64,000 nt of DNA from an uncultured Lachnospiraceae bacterium (GTDB lineage Bacteria; Bacillota; Clostridia; Lachnospirales; Lachnospiraceae): positions 17,608 through 81,607 of the forward strand of contig CAJTNC010000014.1 of NCBI GenBank assembly GCA_910577955.1, read 5' to 3'. Under the pieces are notes generated by a model that was given only the letters and a program-made list of their open reading frames with translations, was not told the origin of the DNA and made no database searches. The position numbers and the translations under genes are program-made. The stretch's first letter is position 1; each line of letters opens with the position of its first letter. This document shows, in pieces, positions 34,999 to 44,341 of this stretch.

Positions 34999-37900
34999 TC
35001 ATTCTGAAACAGCAGAGATCCCTATGGTTATCTCCTCCAAAACATCGAGCAATACCCTGACGGTATCCAGTGAAGTGAACATGGTTACGTTATTTTCTAT
35101 CGCCGCCCTTCTGATTGCCAGACCATCCTCATAATGAACCCCCGATAAAATGGCACGGGTATTAATCACATAACTTACATATCCGGCACGTATCGCTTCC
35201 AGTATTTCAGTACTGTTTTCGCTCAGTTTCCTGCGAATACGTGTACGAATGCCATGTGCCTTTAAAAACTCGCCGGTTCCCACAGTTGCCTCAATGTTAA
35301 ATCCCATATCATAAAACCTCTTTACCAAAGGCAGCGCCTCCTCCTTATCCTCATCTGCCAGCGTGACTACTACCGTTCCGTAGTTTTGCATCTTAACGCC
35401 GGAAGCAATCAAAGCTTTGTACATAGCGCGAGGAAGCTTTTCATCATAGCCGATCGCCTCACCCGTAGATTTCATTTCCGGTGACAGATAAGCATCCATA
35501 CCGTTCAGCTTTGCGAAAGAGAAAGCAGGCGCCTTTACATACCATCTCTTTTTCTCTTTCAGAGGGATATTATCCATTCCCTGTTCCTTCAGGCTTTTGC
35601 CGAGCATTACTTTTGTTGCAATATCTGCAAGAGGATATCCGGTTGCTTTCGACAAAAACGGCACGGTTCTCGAAGAGCGGGGATTTACTTCGATAATATA
35701 TACGTTCTCTTCTTTATCCACAATGAACTGGATATTAAACAATCCGATAATCCCTATTCCTATGCCCAGTTTTTTTGCATATTCCAGTATGGTCCTTTTC
35801 ACTTTATCCGAAATACTAAAGGTGGGATATACGCTGATGGAATCTCCCGAATGTACTCCGGTTCTTTCCACAAGCTCCATAATTCCCGGCACAAGCACAT
35901 CCTTTCCGTCACAAACAGCATCAATCTCCACTTCTTTGCCGCAGATATATTTATCCACCAACACCGGTTTATCTTCATCAATCTCCACCGCAGTTTTTAA
36001 ATAATGGCGTAAATGCTCTTCTTTCGCTACAATCTGCATAGCTCGACCACCCAGAACAAAACTGGGACGCACAAGCACCGGATATCCGATTTCCTCTGCT
36101 GCCTTCACACCATCTTCAATATTGGTGACGGCTTGTCCTTTAGGCTGTGGGATAGCAAGCTCCGACAATAATTTCTCAAATGCATCTCTGTTTTCTGCTT
36201 TTTCGATTGCAGCGCAGTCTGTGCCTATAATTTTCACTCCGCGATCCTCTAAGGGCTTCGCAAGATTGACAGCAGTTTGACCACCCAGTGATGCAATGAC
36301 TCCATCCGGCTGTTCCAATTCAATCACATTCATGACATCCTCCACACAAAGAGGTTCAAAGTAGAGTTTGTCAGATGTCGTATAATCCGTTGATACCGTT
36401 TCCGGATTATTATTGATAATGATTGCCTCGAATCCGGCTTCCTTTATGGTTTTAACAGCATGAACCGTGGAATAGTCAAACTCTACTCCCTGCCCGATTC
36501 GAATCGGACCGGAGCCCAACACAATAATTTTCTTTCCGGCCTCTATAACGGACTCATTTTCAACCTCATATGTAGAATAAAAGTATGGAACATAGCTCTC
36601 AAACTCTGATGCGCAGGTATCGATCATTTTATAGACCGGAAAAATGCGGGCCTCCTTACGCATCTTGAATATATCCGTTTCTTTTTTATCCCAAAGCCAC
36701 GCAAGCGCTTTATCGGAAAAACCCATTTTCTTCGCCTGATACAAAGCCGCTTTATCACCCGGACATTGCTTTAATTCCATCTCCATATCAACAATCTTTT
36801 GCATTTTATTTAAGAAAAAGCAATCAATCCCGGTTTCCGCGGCAATGACTGATACTTCGCATCCACGGCGCAGTAACTCTGCGATCCCATAGATGCGGTC
36901 ATCCGTACCTATTTTGATATAATCCATTAAACTCTCTGTTTTTTCTTTTTCGAATTTATGCATATACAAATGATTTACACCGGTTTCCAAAGAACGAATA
37001 GCTTTCAGCAGACTCTCCTCAAAGGTTCTGCCAACACTCATTACCTCACCTGTTGCCTTCATCTGTGTACCCAGCTTCTGATTTGCATCCGTGAACTTGT
37101 CAAAGGGAAAGCGCGGCATCTTCGTGACCACATAATCCAGCGCCGGTTCAAAGGACGCCGGAGTATTTACCAGCATAATTTCATCTAATGTCATGCCAAC
37201 GCTGATCTTGGCGGACACTCTGGCAATCGGATATCCGCTTGCCTTCGATGCCAATGCCGAAGAACGGGATACTCTCGGATTTACTTCAATCAAATAATAC
37301 TGAAAAGATTCCGGATCCAATGCAAACTGTACATTGCAGCCGCCCTCTACTTTCAGCGCGCGGATGATTTTCAACGCACTGTCCCGCAGCATCTGATATT
37401 CCTTGTTCGTCAATGTCTGGGACGGACAGACTACAATAGAATCTCCTGTATGAATACCCACCGGATCCAGATTTTCCATGTTGCATACCGCAATCGCCGT
37501 ATCATTTGCATCTCGAATCACTTCATATTCAATTTCTTTAAATCCCTTAATGCTTTTTTCAATCAACACCTGATGAACCGGCGACAAAGCCAGTGCATTC
37601 TTGATCAGTCCCAAAAATTCCTGTTCCTCATCAGCAAATCCGCCGCCGGTTCCGCCGAGTGTAAACGCCGGCCTGAGCACTAAGGGATATCCTATCTCTT
37701 TTGCAATCCCTATAGCCTCCTCTGGGGTATTCGCAATGGCAGAAGGCAGGACCGGCTCCCCCAATTCCTCGCACAGCTCCTTAAATAACTCTCGGTCTTC
37801 CGCGCGTTCAATACTTTCACTGCCGGTTCCAAGCAATTCCGCCTGACATTCCTTTAAGATCCCTTTTTTCTCCAGCTGCATGGCTAAATTGAGTCCCGTC

Positions 37901-38178
37901 TGCCCGCCAATCCCCGGAACAACAGCGTCCGGACGTTCATGACGCACAATTTTTGCGACATATTCCAATGTCAGCGGCTCCATATATACCTTATCTGCAA
38001 TGGTTGTATCCGTCATAATCGTTGCCGGATTGGAATTGCATAGAATTACCTCGTAACCTTCCTCCTTTAACGCAAGGCAGGCTTGCGTACCGGCATAATC
38101 AAATTCCGCCGCCTGACCAATCACGATCGGCCCGGAACCAATGACAAGTATCTTCTTTAAGTCAGTTCTTTTTGCCAT
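34999..38178 (-). CDS. carB: Carbamoyl phosphate synthase, large subunit
   Basis: 1059 residues. Two homologous ATP-grasp halves, each opening with a VIGSGPIVIGQ or VLGSGPIRIGQ phosphate loop and containing EVNPR(V/S)SR, plus a C-terminal MGS-like allosteric domain (about 930-1059). It makes carbamoyl phosphate from bicarbonate, ammonia delivered by CarA, and two ATP, for pyrimidines and arginine. Last gene of the glutamine operon; overlaps carA by 17 nt. Confidence 0.96.
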   Translation of the reverse strand: MAKRTDLKKILVIGSGPIVIGQAAEFDYAGTQACLALKEEGYEVILCNSNPATIMTDTTIADKVYMEPLTLEYVAKIVRHERPDAVVPGIGGQTGLNLAMQLEKKGILKECQAELLGTGSESIERAEDRELFKELCEELGEPVLPSAIANTPEEAIGIAKEIGYPLVLRPAFTLGGTGGGFADEEQEFLGLIKNALALSPVHQVLIEKSIKGFKEIEYEVIRDANDTAIAVCNMENLDPVGIHTGDSIVVCPSQTLTNKEYQMLRDSALKIIRALKVEGGCNVQFALDPESFQYYLIEVNPRVSRSSALASKASGYPIARVSAKISVGMTLDEIMLVNTPASFEPALDYVVTKMPRFPFDKFTDANQKLGTQMKATGEVMSVGRTFEESLLKAIRSLETGVNHLYMHKFEKEKTESLMDYIKIGTDDRIYGIAELLRRGCEVSVIAAETGIDCFFLNKMQKIVDMEMELKQCPGDKAALYQAKKMGFSDKALAWLWDKKETDIFKMRKEARIFPVYKMIDTCASEFESYVPYFYSTYEVENESVIEAGKKIIVLGSGPIRIGQGVEFDYSTVHAVKTIKEAGFEAIIINNNPETVSTDYTTSDKLYFEPLCVEDVMNVIELEQPDGVIASLGGQTAVNLAKPLEDRGVKIIGTDCAAIEKAENRDAFEKLLSELAIPQPKGQAVTNIEDGVKAAEEIGYPVLVRPSFVLGGRAMQIVAKEEHLRHYLKTAVEIDEDKPVLVDKYICGKEVEIDAVCDGKDVLVPGIMELVERTGVHSGDSISVYPTFSISDKVKRTILEYAKKLGIGIGIIGLFNIQFIVDKEENVYIIEVNPRSSRTVPFLSKATGYPLADIATKVMLGKSLKEQGMDNIPLKEKKRWYVKAPAFSFAKLNGMDAYLSPEMKSTGEAIGYDEKLPRAMYKALIASGVKMQNYGTVVVTLADEDKEEALPLVKRFYDMGFNIEATVGTGEFLKAHGIRTRIRRKLSENSTEILEAIRAGYVSYVINTRAILSGVHYEDGLAIRRAAIENNVTMFTSLDTVRVLLDVLEEITIGISAVSE

Positions 38179-39262
38179 CTTTAGCTGCCTCCATCATTTC
38201 AATGAACCGGTCAAACAAATACTCGCTATCCTGAGGGCCCGGTGCACTTTCCGGATGATACTGCACACAGAAAACTTTGTCTTCCCTGCAGGCTGCGCCT
38301 TCCACAGTCTGATCCAATAGATTTATATGTGTTGCCTCCAGCCCTGTATTTGCAATACTATCCGCATCGACAGCATAAGAATGATTTTGGGAAGTGATCT
38401 CAATTTTTCCTGTCGAAAGATTTTTTACAGGATGGTTTCCGCCTCTGTGGCCAAACTTTAATTTGTAGGTCTCAGCGCCGTATGCCAGCGAAATGATCTG
38501 ATGCCCAAGACAAATACCGAACATGGGATATCTGCCTCGCAAGTCTCTGACAAGCTGTATCACAGGCTCTGCATCTGCGGGGTCTCCCGGTCCGTTTGAC
38601 AGAAAAATCCCATCCGGTTTTATCCCCTCAATCTCCCGCAGAGATACATTCCATGGCAAAACCGTCACATTACAGCGCTTCCGATTGAGGCTCCGCACGA
38701 TATTGTGTTTCATGCCGCAATCTATTGCCGCTACATGGTACGCTGCATTCGGAATAAAATACTGTCTGCTTTCTTTTCTGCTTACAACCGATACTGCATC
38801 CTTTGGGATCTCATACCCTTTCAGTCTGTCCAATCCCTCCTGCAATGTGGTTTCCATATCTGTCATTAAGACTTTTCGGCTCCCCAAGTCTCTAATGGAA
38901 CGAACCAGCTTTCTGGTATCTATTCCATGTATTCCCGGAATATGATATTTCTTCATCAATTCGGACAGTGTGTATTTGCTGCCAAAATTGGAAGGAGTGT
39001 CATTATAGTCTCTCACTGCCAGACCACCGATAGTCGGTATCTCTGTTTCAAAATCCTCCTCTACGATCCCATAATTGCCTATCAGCGGATAAGCCATTAC
39101 AACTGTCTGATAGGTATAGGATGGATCCGAAACGATTTCCTGATATCCTACCGGAGATGTATGAAATACTATTTCAGTTATTCGGTCTTCCATACACCCA
39201 AACCCGTATCCATAATATTCACTGCCATCTTCCAGAATCAGTTTTCTGTCAAATTTCTTCAT
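38162..39262 (-). CDS. carA: Carbamoyl phosphate synthase, small (glutaminase) subunit
   Basis: 366 residues. N-terminal CarA-specific domain (LILEDGSEYYGYGFG) and class I glutamine amidotransferase domain with the nucleophile Cys in MFGICLGHQI and the His-Glu pair in VQYHPESAPGP. It hydrolyses glutamine and channels ammonia to CarB. Lies 31 nt downstream of glmS and overlaps carB, keeping subunit amounts matched. Confidence 0.96.
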   Translation of the reverse strand: MKKFDRKLILEDGSEYYGYGFGCMEDRITEIVFHTSPVGYQEIVSDPSYTYQTVVMAYPLIGNYGIVEEDFETEIPTIGGLAVRDYNDTPSNFGSKYTLSELMKKYHIPGIHGIDTRKLVRSIRDLGSRKVLMTDMETTLQEGLDRLKGYEIPKDAVSVVSRKESRQYFIPNAAYHVAAIDCGMKHNIVRSLNRKRCNVTVLPWNVSLREIEGIKPDGIFLSNGPGDPADAEPVIQLVRDLRGRYPMFGICLGHQIISLAYGAETYKLKFGHRGGNHPVKNLSTGKIEITSQNHSYAVDADSIANTGLEATHINLLDQTVEGAACREDKVFCVQYHPESAPGPQDSEYLFDRFIEMMEAAKDGKKN

Positions 39263-39293
39263 AATAAAAGCACCCCTTTATCAGACCGTCACG

Positions 39294-41132
39294 TTATTCA
39301 ACCGTCACAGACTTTGCCAAATTCCTTGGTTTATCGATATCACATCCTCGATTCAGCGCGATATAATATGCAAACAACTGCAATGGAATCACACCCAACA
39401 CCGGCTGCAAAATCGGATGCACTTCCGGTATAACAAACAGCTCTGATACCTGACTGTTTATTGCGGCCGCAGTTGTCTCTGTAGTCATTGCAATCACTTC
39501 CGCTCCTCTGGATTTTACTTCCACAATATTGGACAATGACTTTTCAACCAATGGAGCATACGTTGCCAGTGCAACAACCAGCGTTCCCGGTTCTATCAGC
39601 GAAATGGTTCCATGCTTCAATTCTCCTGCGGCATAAGATTCGGAATGAATATAGGAAATTTCTTTCAATTTCAGAGAACCTTCCAATCCTAATGCATAAT
39701 CAAGATTGCGGCCGATGTAAAATACACTGTTATGGTTGAAATATCTCGAAGCTATCTTCTGGTAATCATCTAATTCATTCAAAACTTTCTTTATTTGTTC
39801 GGGAATCGTCGAAAGTGCTTCCACGATCGCATCATATTCTTCCTGCCCGATCTGCCCCAACTCTCCGGCAAAGCAGACTCCAAGCATGATCAACAGCACC
39901 ATCTGTGTGGTGTATGCTTTTGTCGTGGCTACCGCAATTTCCGGCCCTGCCCATGTATAAAGGACATAATCCGATTCTCTTGCGATAGAACTCCCCATAA
40001 CATTTACAATAGACAGAACCTTCGAACCTCTTCTCTTGGCCTCACGAAGCGCAGCCATGGAATCCAGCGTTTCTCCGGACTGGCTGATTACAATTACGAA
40101 TGCCGATTCCCCGAGTAATGGTTCGCTATATCTAAACTCCGATGCCAGACATGCCTCCACGGGAATATGCAGCAATTTTTCCAATGTATACTTCCCGACC
40201 ATGCCCACATGATAAGCAGAGCCGCATGCAACAATATAAATTCTGGAAACACTGCGGATTAAATTCTGAACATCTTTCAATTCATCCAGTACGATCTTTC
40301 CATCTGCTAATCTTGGGGATATAGTCTTACGGACTGCCTCCGGCTGTTCCATGATTTCCTTCAGCATAAAATGGGCGTACCCTCCCTTTTCCGCCGCTTT
40401 CATATCCCATTCGATAGTATGCTTTTCTTTTTCCAACAGCCCTTTGTCACTATCATATATTTCCACATTGTCCGCCGTAATGACCGCTACCTCGTCGTCT
40501 TCCATATAGGTCACTGTTCTGGTATGTGAAAGAAGCGCTGTAACATCTGACGCGATGTAATTACCGTCATCGCCAAAACCGATCAATAATGGAGCGTCTT
40601 TTCTTGCTGCCAACATCTGCCCCGGATAGTCAGAGCAGAGAATTCCCATGGCATATGCACCTTTGATCCTGTTTAATACGGCATATACCGCATCCGTCAA
40701 AGCAGAATACTTCTTATAATAATATTCTAACAACTGCACGATCACTTCCGTATCCGTATCAGAGGAGAAAGTAATTCCTTTGCGGATGAGAGAATTTTTT
40801 ATTTCAAGGTAATTCTCAATAATCCCATTGTGAACAACTGCTATTTTCCCTTCCTGCCCGACATGGGGATGTGCATTTACATCATTCGGTTCCCCATGAG
40901 TGGCCCATCTGGTATGTCCGATCCCGATACCGCCTGACAAAGGTTCCTCTGCTTCCAGCAATGTTTGCAAAACAGACAAACGGCCCTTACTTTTCTTTAC
41001 TTGCAGCTTACCATCCGGTGATACCACAGCGACGCCTGCCGAATCGTATCCCCTGTATTCCAGTCTTTCCAGACCGTCTAATAAAATCGATACCGCTTCC
41101 GTTTTTCCTGCAAAGCCGATTATTCCACACAT
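39294..41132 (-). CDS. glmS: Glutamine--fructose-6-phosphate aminotransferase (isomerizing)
   Basis: 612 residues. Class II amidotransferase domain beginning MCGIIGFAG with Cys2 as the N-terminal nucleophile after Met removal, followed by two SIS sugar-isomerase domains (ISQSGETLDSMAALREAK and the later KLKEISYIHSESYAAGELKHG). C-terminus ends in the conserved DKPRNLAKSVTVE. Makes glucosamine-6-phosphate for cell wall synthesis. No glmS ribozyme is visible in the 12-nt gap to pyrG, so control comes from the operon leader. Confidence 0.96.
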   Translation of the reverse strand: MCGIIGFAGKTEAVSILLDGLERLEYRGYDSAGVAVVSPDGKLQVKKSKGRLSVLQTLLEAEEPLSGGIGIGHTRWATHGEPNDVNAHPHVGQEGKIAVVHNGIIENYLEIKNSLIRKGITFSSDTDTEVIVQLLEYYYKKYSALTDAVYAVLNRIKGAYAMGILCSDYPGQMLAARKDAPLLIGFGDDGNYIASDVTALLSHTRTVTYMEDDEVAVITADNVEIYDSDKGLLEKEKHTIEWDMKAAEKGGYAHFMLKEIMEQPEAVRKTISPRLADGKIVLDELKDVQNLIRSVSRIYIVACGSAYHVGMVGKYTLEKLLHIPVEACLASEFRYSEPLLGESAFVIVISQSGETLDSMAALREAKRRGSKVLSIVNVMGSSIARESDYVLYTWAGPEIAVATTKAYTTQMVLLIMLGVCFAGELGQIGQEEYDAIVEALSTIPEQIKKVLNELDDYQKIASRYFNHNSVFYIGRNLDYALGLEGSLKLKEISYIHSESYAAGELKHGTISLIEPGTLVVALATYAPLVEKSLSNIVEVKSRGAEVIAMTTETTAAAINSQVSELFVIPEVHPILQPVLGVIPLQLFAYYIALNRGCDIDKPRNLAKSVTVE

Positions 41133-41144
41133 ACTCTCACTCCT

Positions 41145-42749
41145 TTAATTATTCAAATTTTTTAAGGCGGCCGAAATAAATCCTTTGAACAGCGGATGCG
41201 ACTGATTCGGACGACTTTTAAATTCAGGATGGAACTGTACGCCTACAAAAAATGGATGTTCCTCTATTTCTACAGTTTCTACCAATCTGTTATCCGGTGA
41301 AGTTCCGCTGATTACCAGACCGGCCTCCACCAGTTTCTCTCGATACTCATTATTAAATTCATAGCGGTGACGATGACGCTCCGAAATCAGTTCCGCGTTG
41401 TAGCACTCCCCCATTTTCGTTCCCCGCTTGATGCTGCATGGATAAGTTCCGAGACGCAAAGTACCTCCCTTGTCGATCTCATCGCTCTGTCCCGGCATAA
41501 AATCTATCACCTTATGAGGGCATCGCTCATCAAATTCACCGGAATGTGCATCGCTGAGTCCTAAGACATTTCTTGCAAATTCTATCACTGCAATCTGCAT
41601 TCCCAGACAGATACCGAAATAAGGCATCTTATTTTCGCGAGCAAATTTTGCAGCCAAAATCATTCCTTCTATGCCACGGTTTCCAAAGCCTCCCGGAACA
41701 ATGATTCCATGTAATCCCTGTAATATCTCTTTCACATTATCTTTTGATATTTCTTCCGAGTCAATCCAACGGATTTTCACAAAGGTATTCAGCTCATACC
41801 CTGCATGACTCATGGCTTCCGCCACGGACAGATATGCATCATGAAGTTTCACATATTTTCCTACCAATCCAATGTGCACTTCCTCTGACCGATTTCTAAT
41901 TCGCTCTACCATCTGTTCCCACTCTTTTAAATCCGGCTTGGCGGCATCGATGCACAATTCTCGGCACACGACAGAGGAAAAATCAGATTTTTCCAACATG
42001 AGCGGCGCCTCATAAAGATTAGGCAATGTTCTGTTTTCAATCACGCAATCCGGCTTTACATTGCAAAAGAGTGCGATTTTCTGAAATATGGACTCCTCCA
42101 ATGGCTTATCGGAACGAAGGACAATAATATCAGGATCAATGCCCATTCCCCGCAGTTCTTTTACCGAGTGCTGTGTCGGCTTCGATTTATGTTCTTCTGA
42201 GCCGCTTAAATACGGAACCAAAGTGACATGAATAAAAAGACTGTTCTCCCTGCCTGCCTCCAACGAAATCTGGCGCACTGCCTCCAAAAACGGCTGCGAC
42301 TCAATGTCACCGATCGTGCCTCCGATTTCCGTGATCACAACATCTGCGCCTGTCTGTTTTCCGACCCGGTACACAAACTCCTTGATCTCATTCGTAATAT
42401 GCGGGATCACCTGTACCGTAGAACCGAGGTATTCGCCTCTCCGCTCCTTATTTAAAACATTCCAATAGACCATTCCTGTCGTCAGATTCGAGTATTTATT
42501 TAAATCCTCATCAATAAATCTTTCGTAGTGTCCTAAGTCGAGGTCCGTCTCCGCACCATCCTCGGTAACATATACCTCTCCATGCTGATAAGGACTCATG
42601 GTGCCGGGATCCACATTGATATACGGATCCAACTTCTGAGCGGCAACCTTCAATCCCCTCGCCTTCAGGAGACGCCCGAGAGAAGCTGCCGTAATTCCTT
42701 TTCCGAGACCGGATACCACACCTCCGGTCACAAATATATACTTTGTCAT
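41145..42749 (-). CDS. pyrG: CTP synthase
   Basis: 534 residues. N-terminal synthetase domain (TKYIFVTGGVVSGLGKGI, DPYINVDPGTMSPYQHGEV) and C-terminal class I amidotransferase with Cys in YFGICLGMQ and HPEF near the end. Converts UTP to CTP using ATP and glutamine, with GTP activation. Sits between guaA (14 nt) and glmS (12 nt) in the glutamine operon. Confidence 0.96.
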   Translation of the reverse strand: MTKYIFVTGGVVSGLGKGITAASLGRLLKARGLKVAAQKLDPYINVDPGTMSPYQHGEVYVTEDGAETDLDLGHYERFIDEDLNKYSNLTTGMVYWNVLNKERRGEYLGSTVQVIPHITNEIKEFVYRVGKQTGADVVITEIGGTIGDIESQPFLEAVRQISLEAGRENSLFIHVTLVPYLSGSEEHKSKPTQHSVKELRGMGIDPDIIVLRSDKPLEESIFQKIALFCNVKPDCVIENRTLPNLYEAPLMLEKSDFSSVVCRELCIDAAKPDLKEWEQMVERIRNRSEEVHIGLVGKYVKLHDAYLSVAEAMSHAGYELNTFVKIRWIDSEEISKDNVKEILQGLHGIIVPGGFGNRGIEGMILAAKFARENKMPYFGICLGMQIAVIEFARNVLGLSDAHSGEFDERCPHKVIDFMPGQSDEIDKGGTLRLGTYPCSIKRGTKMGECYNAELISERHRHRYEFNNEYREKLVEAGLVISGTSPDNRLVETVEIEEHPFFVGVQFHPEFKSRPNQSHPLFKGFISAALKNLNN

Positions 42750-42763
42750 TTCATTTTCCTTCC

Positions 42764-44305
42764 TTACTCAAACTCCACAGTTGAAGGCGGCTTACTTGTA
42801 ATGTCATAAAGAACACGGTTGACATGCGGAACTTCGTTTACGATACGGCCGGATACTTTATCAAGCACTCCATACGGAATCCTCGACCAATCCGCTGTCA
42901 TAAAGTCCTCTGTCGTTACACTTCTAAGTACAATTGCCCAGTCGTAAGTACGGCCGTCTCCCATAACGCCGACTGACTTCATATTTGTAATCACTGCAAA
43001 GTATTGGTTCATAAACGTATCCAGTTTTGCCTTTTCCACTTCATCTCTGAAGATAAAATCGGCTTCCCTGAGAATTTTCAACTTTTCCTCTGTGATCTCT
43101 CCAATCACACGGATTGCCAGTCCCGGTCCCGGAAAGGGCTGCCGCATAACCATATATTCCGGTAATCCCAACTGCCTTCCCAGTTCTCTGACTTCATCCT
43201 TAAACAGCAGCCGCAGCGGTTCCATAATCTCTTTAAAATCTACAAAGTCCGGTAAACCGCCTACATTGTGATGGCTTTTTATTGTCTCTGCATTTTCTTT
43301 TCCGGATTCGATCACGTCCGGATAGATCGTTCCCTGAGCAAGAAAATCCGTTCTTCCGATTTTCTTTCCCTCCTCCTCAAACACTCGGATAAATTCCTCA
43401 CCAATAATTTTACGCTTCTGTTCGGGTTCCGTGACACCTGCCAGTTTCCCAAGAAAGCGTTCTTTTGCATTCACACGAATTAGATTGAGGTTCCATTTTT
43501 TGAATGCATTCTCCACTTCATCGCCTTCATCCCTGCGAAGCAGTCCGTGATCTACAAAAACACAGGTAAGCTGTGAATCTACTGCTTCCGCAAACAATGC
43601 GGCACAAACAGAAGAATCCACGCCGCCGGAAAGAGCTAACAGCACTTGACCGGAACCGACTTTATTTCGAATTTCTTTTATACACCGATGCATGTAATCT
43701 TCCATTGTCCAATCGCCCACTGCACCGCAAATCCGATATAAGAAGTTATGAATCATCGCCGTTCCGTTTTCCGTATGCTTTACTTCCGGGTGAAACTGTA
43801 CTCCGTAAAGCTTTTTGCTCTCATCACAGATCGCTGCACTCGGGCACTTTTCACTGTGAGCGGCCATCCTAAAGCCATCCGGCGCTTTTTTCATATAATC
43901 GCCATGACTCATCCATGAAATTCCCTCCTCTCCAAAGCCGTCAAACAAAAGGCAGGAATTATCATAAAAAGTAAGCGTTTTTCCATACTCTCTGGCATTT
44001 TCATCTTCCGCCGCCGCAACTTTGCCGCCCAAATGATGGGCCAGTAACTGACAGCCGTAACAAATACCCAAAATCGGGATGCCCAATTCAAATATCCCCT
44101 CTGCGGGATGGCAGGAATTCTCCTTGTACACACTGTCAGGCCCACCGGTAAAAATGATACCGATGGGATGAAACAATTTGATTTCCGAAAGTGTCATAGT
44201 ATACGGTCTGACTTCACAATACACTTTGCATTCTCTTACCCTGCGGGCAATCAACTGATCATACTGTCCGCCGAAATTTAAAATCAAAATCTTTTGATTT
44301 TGCAT
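42764..44305 (-). CDS. guaA: GMP synthase (glutamine-hydrolysing)
   Basis: 513 residues from the ATG at 44305, chosen because AAAGGTGATC precedes it; a start six codons upstream is possible. Class I amidotransferase domain with Cys in ILGICYGCQ and FHPEVKHT, ATP-pyrophosphatase P-loop ALSGGVDSSV, and the dimerisation domain ending in PPSTVEFE. Converts XMP to GMP with glutamine. Follows glnN by 36 nt in the same operon. GuaB, which supplies XMP, is encoded at 61.9-63.4 kb. Confidence 0.95.
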   Translation of the reverse strand: MQNQKILILNFGGQYDQLIARRVRECKVYCEVRPYTMTLSEIKLFHPIGIIFTGGPDSVYKENSCHPAEGIFELGIPILGICYGCQLLAHHLGGKVAAAEDENAREYGKTLTFYDNSCLLFDGFGEEGISWMSHGDYMKKAPDGFRMAAHSEKCPSAAICDESKKLYGVQFHPEVKHTENGTAMIHNFLYRICGAVGDWTMEDYMHRCIKEIRNKVGSGQVLLALSGGVDSSVCAALFAEAVDSQLTCVFVDHGLLRRDEGDEVENAFKKWNLNLIRVNAKERFLGKLAGVTEPEQKRKIIGEEFIRVFEEEGKKIGRTDFLAQGTIYPDVIESGKENAETIKSHHNVGGLPDFVDFKEIMEPLRLLFKDEVRELGRQLGLPEYMVMRQPFPGPGLAIRVIGEITEEKLKILREADFIFRDEVEKAKLDTFMNQYFAVITNMKSVGVMGDGRTYDWAIVLRSVTTEDFMTADWSRIPYGVLDKVSGRIVNEVPHVNRVLYDITSKPPSTVEFE

Positions 44306-44341
44306 TTGATCACCTTTCTTCATCTCCGTTTCCTCTGTACA

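Noticed and set aside
39263..39293. glmS ribozyme
   Set aside because: The gaps on both sides of glmS are 12 and 31 nt, far too short for the ribozyme, and no core motif is seen.
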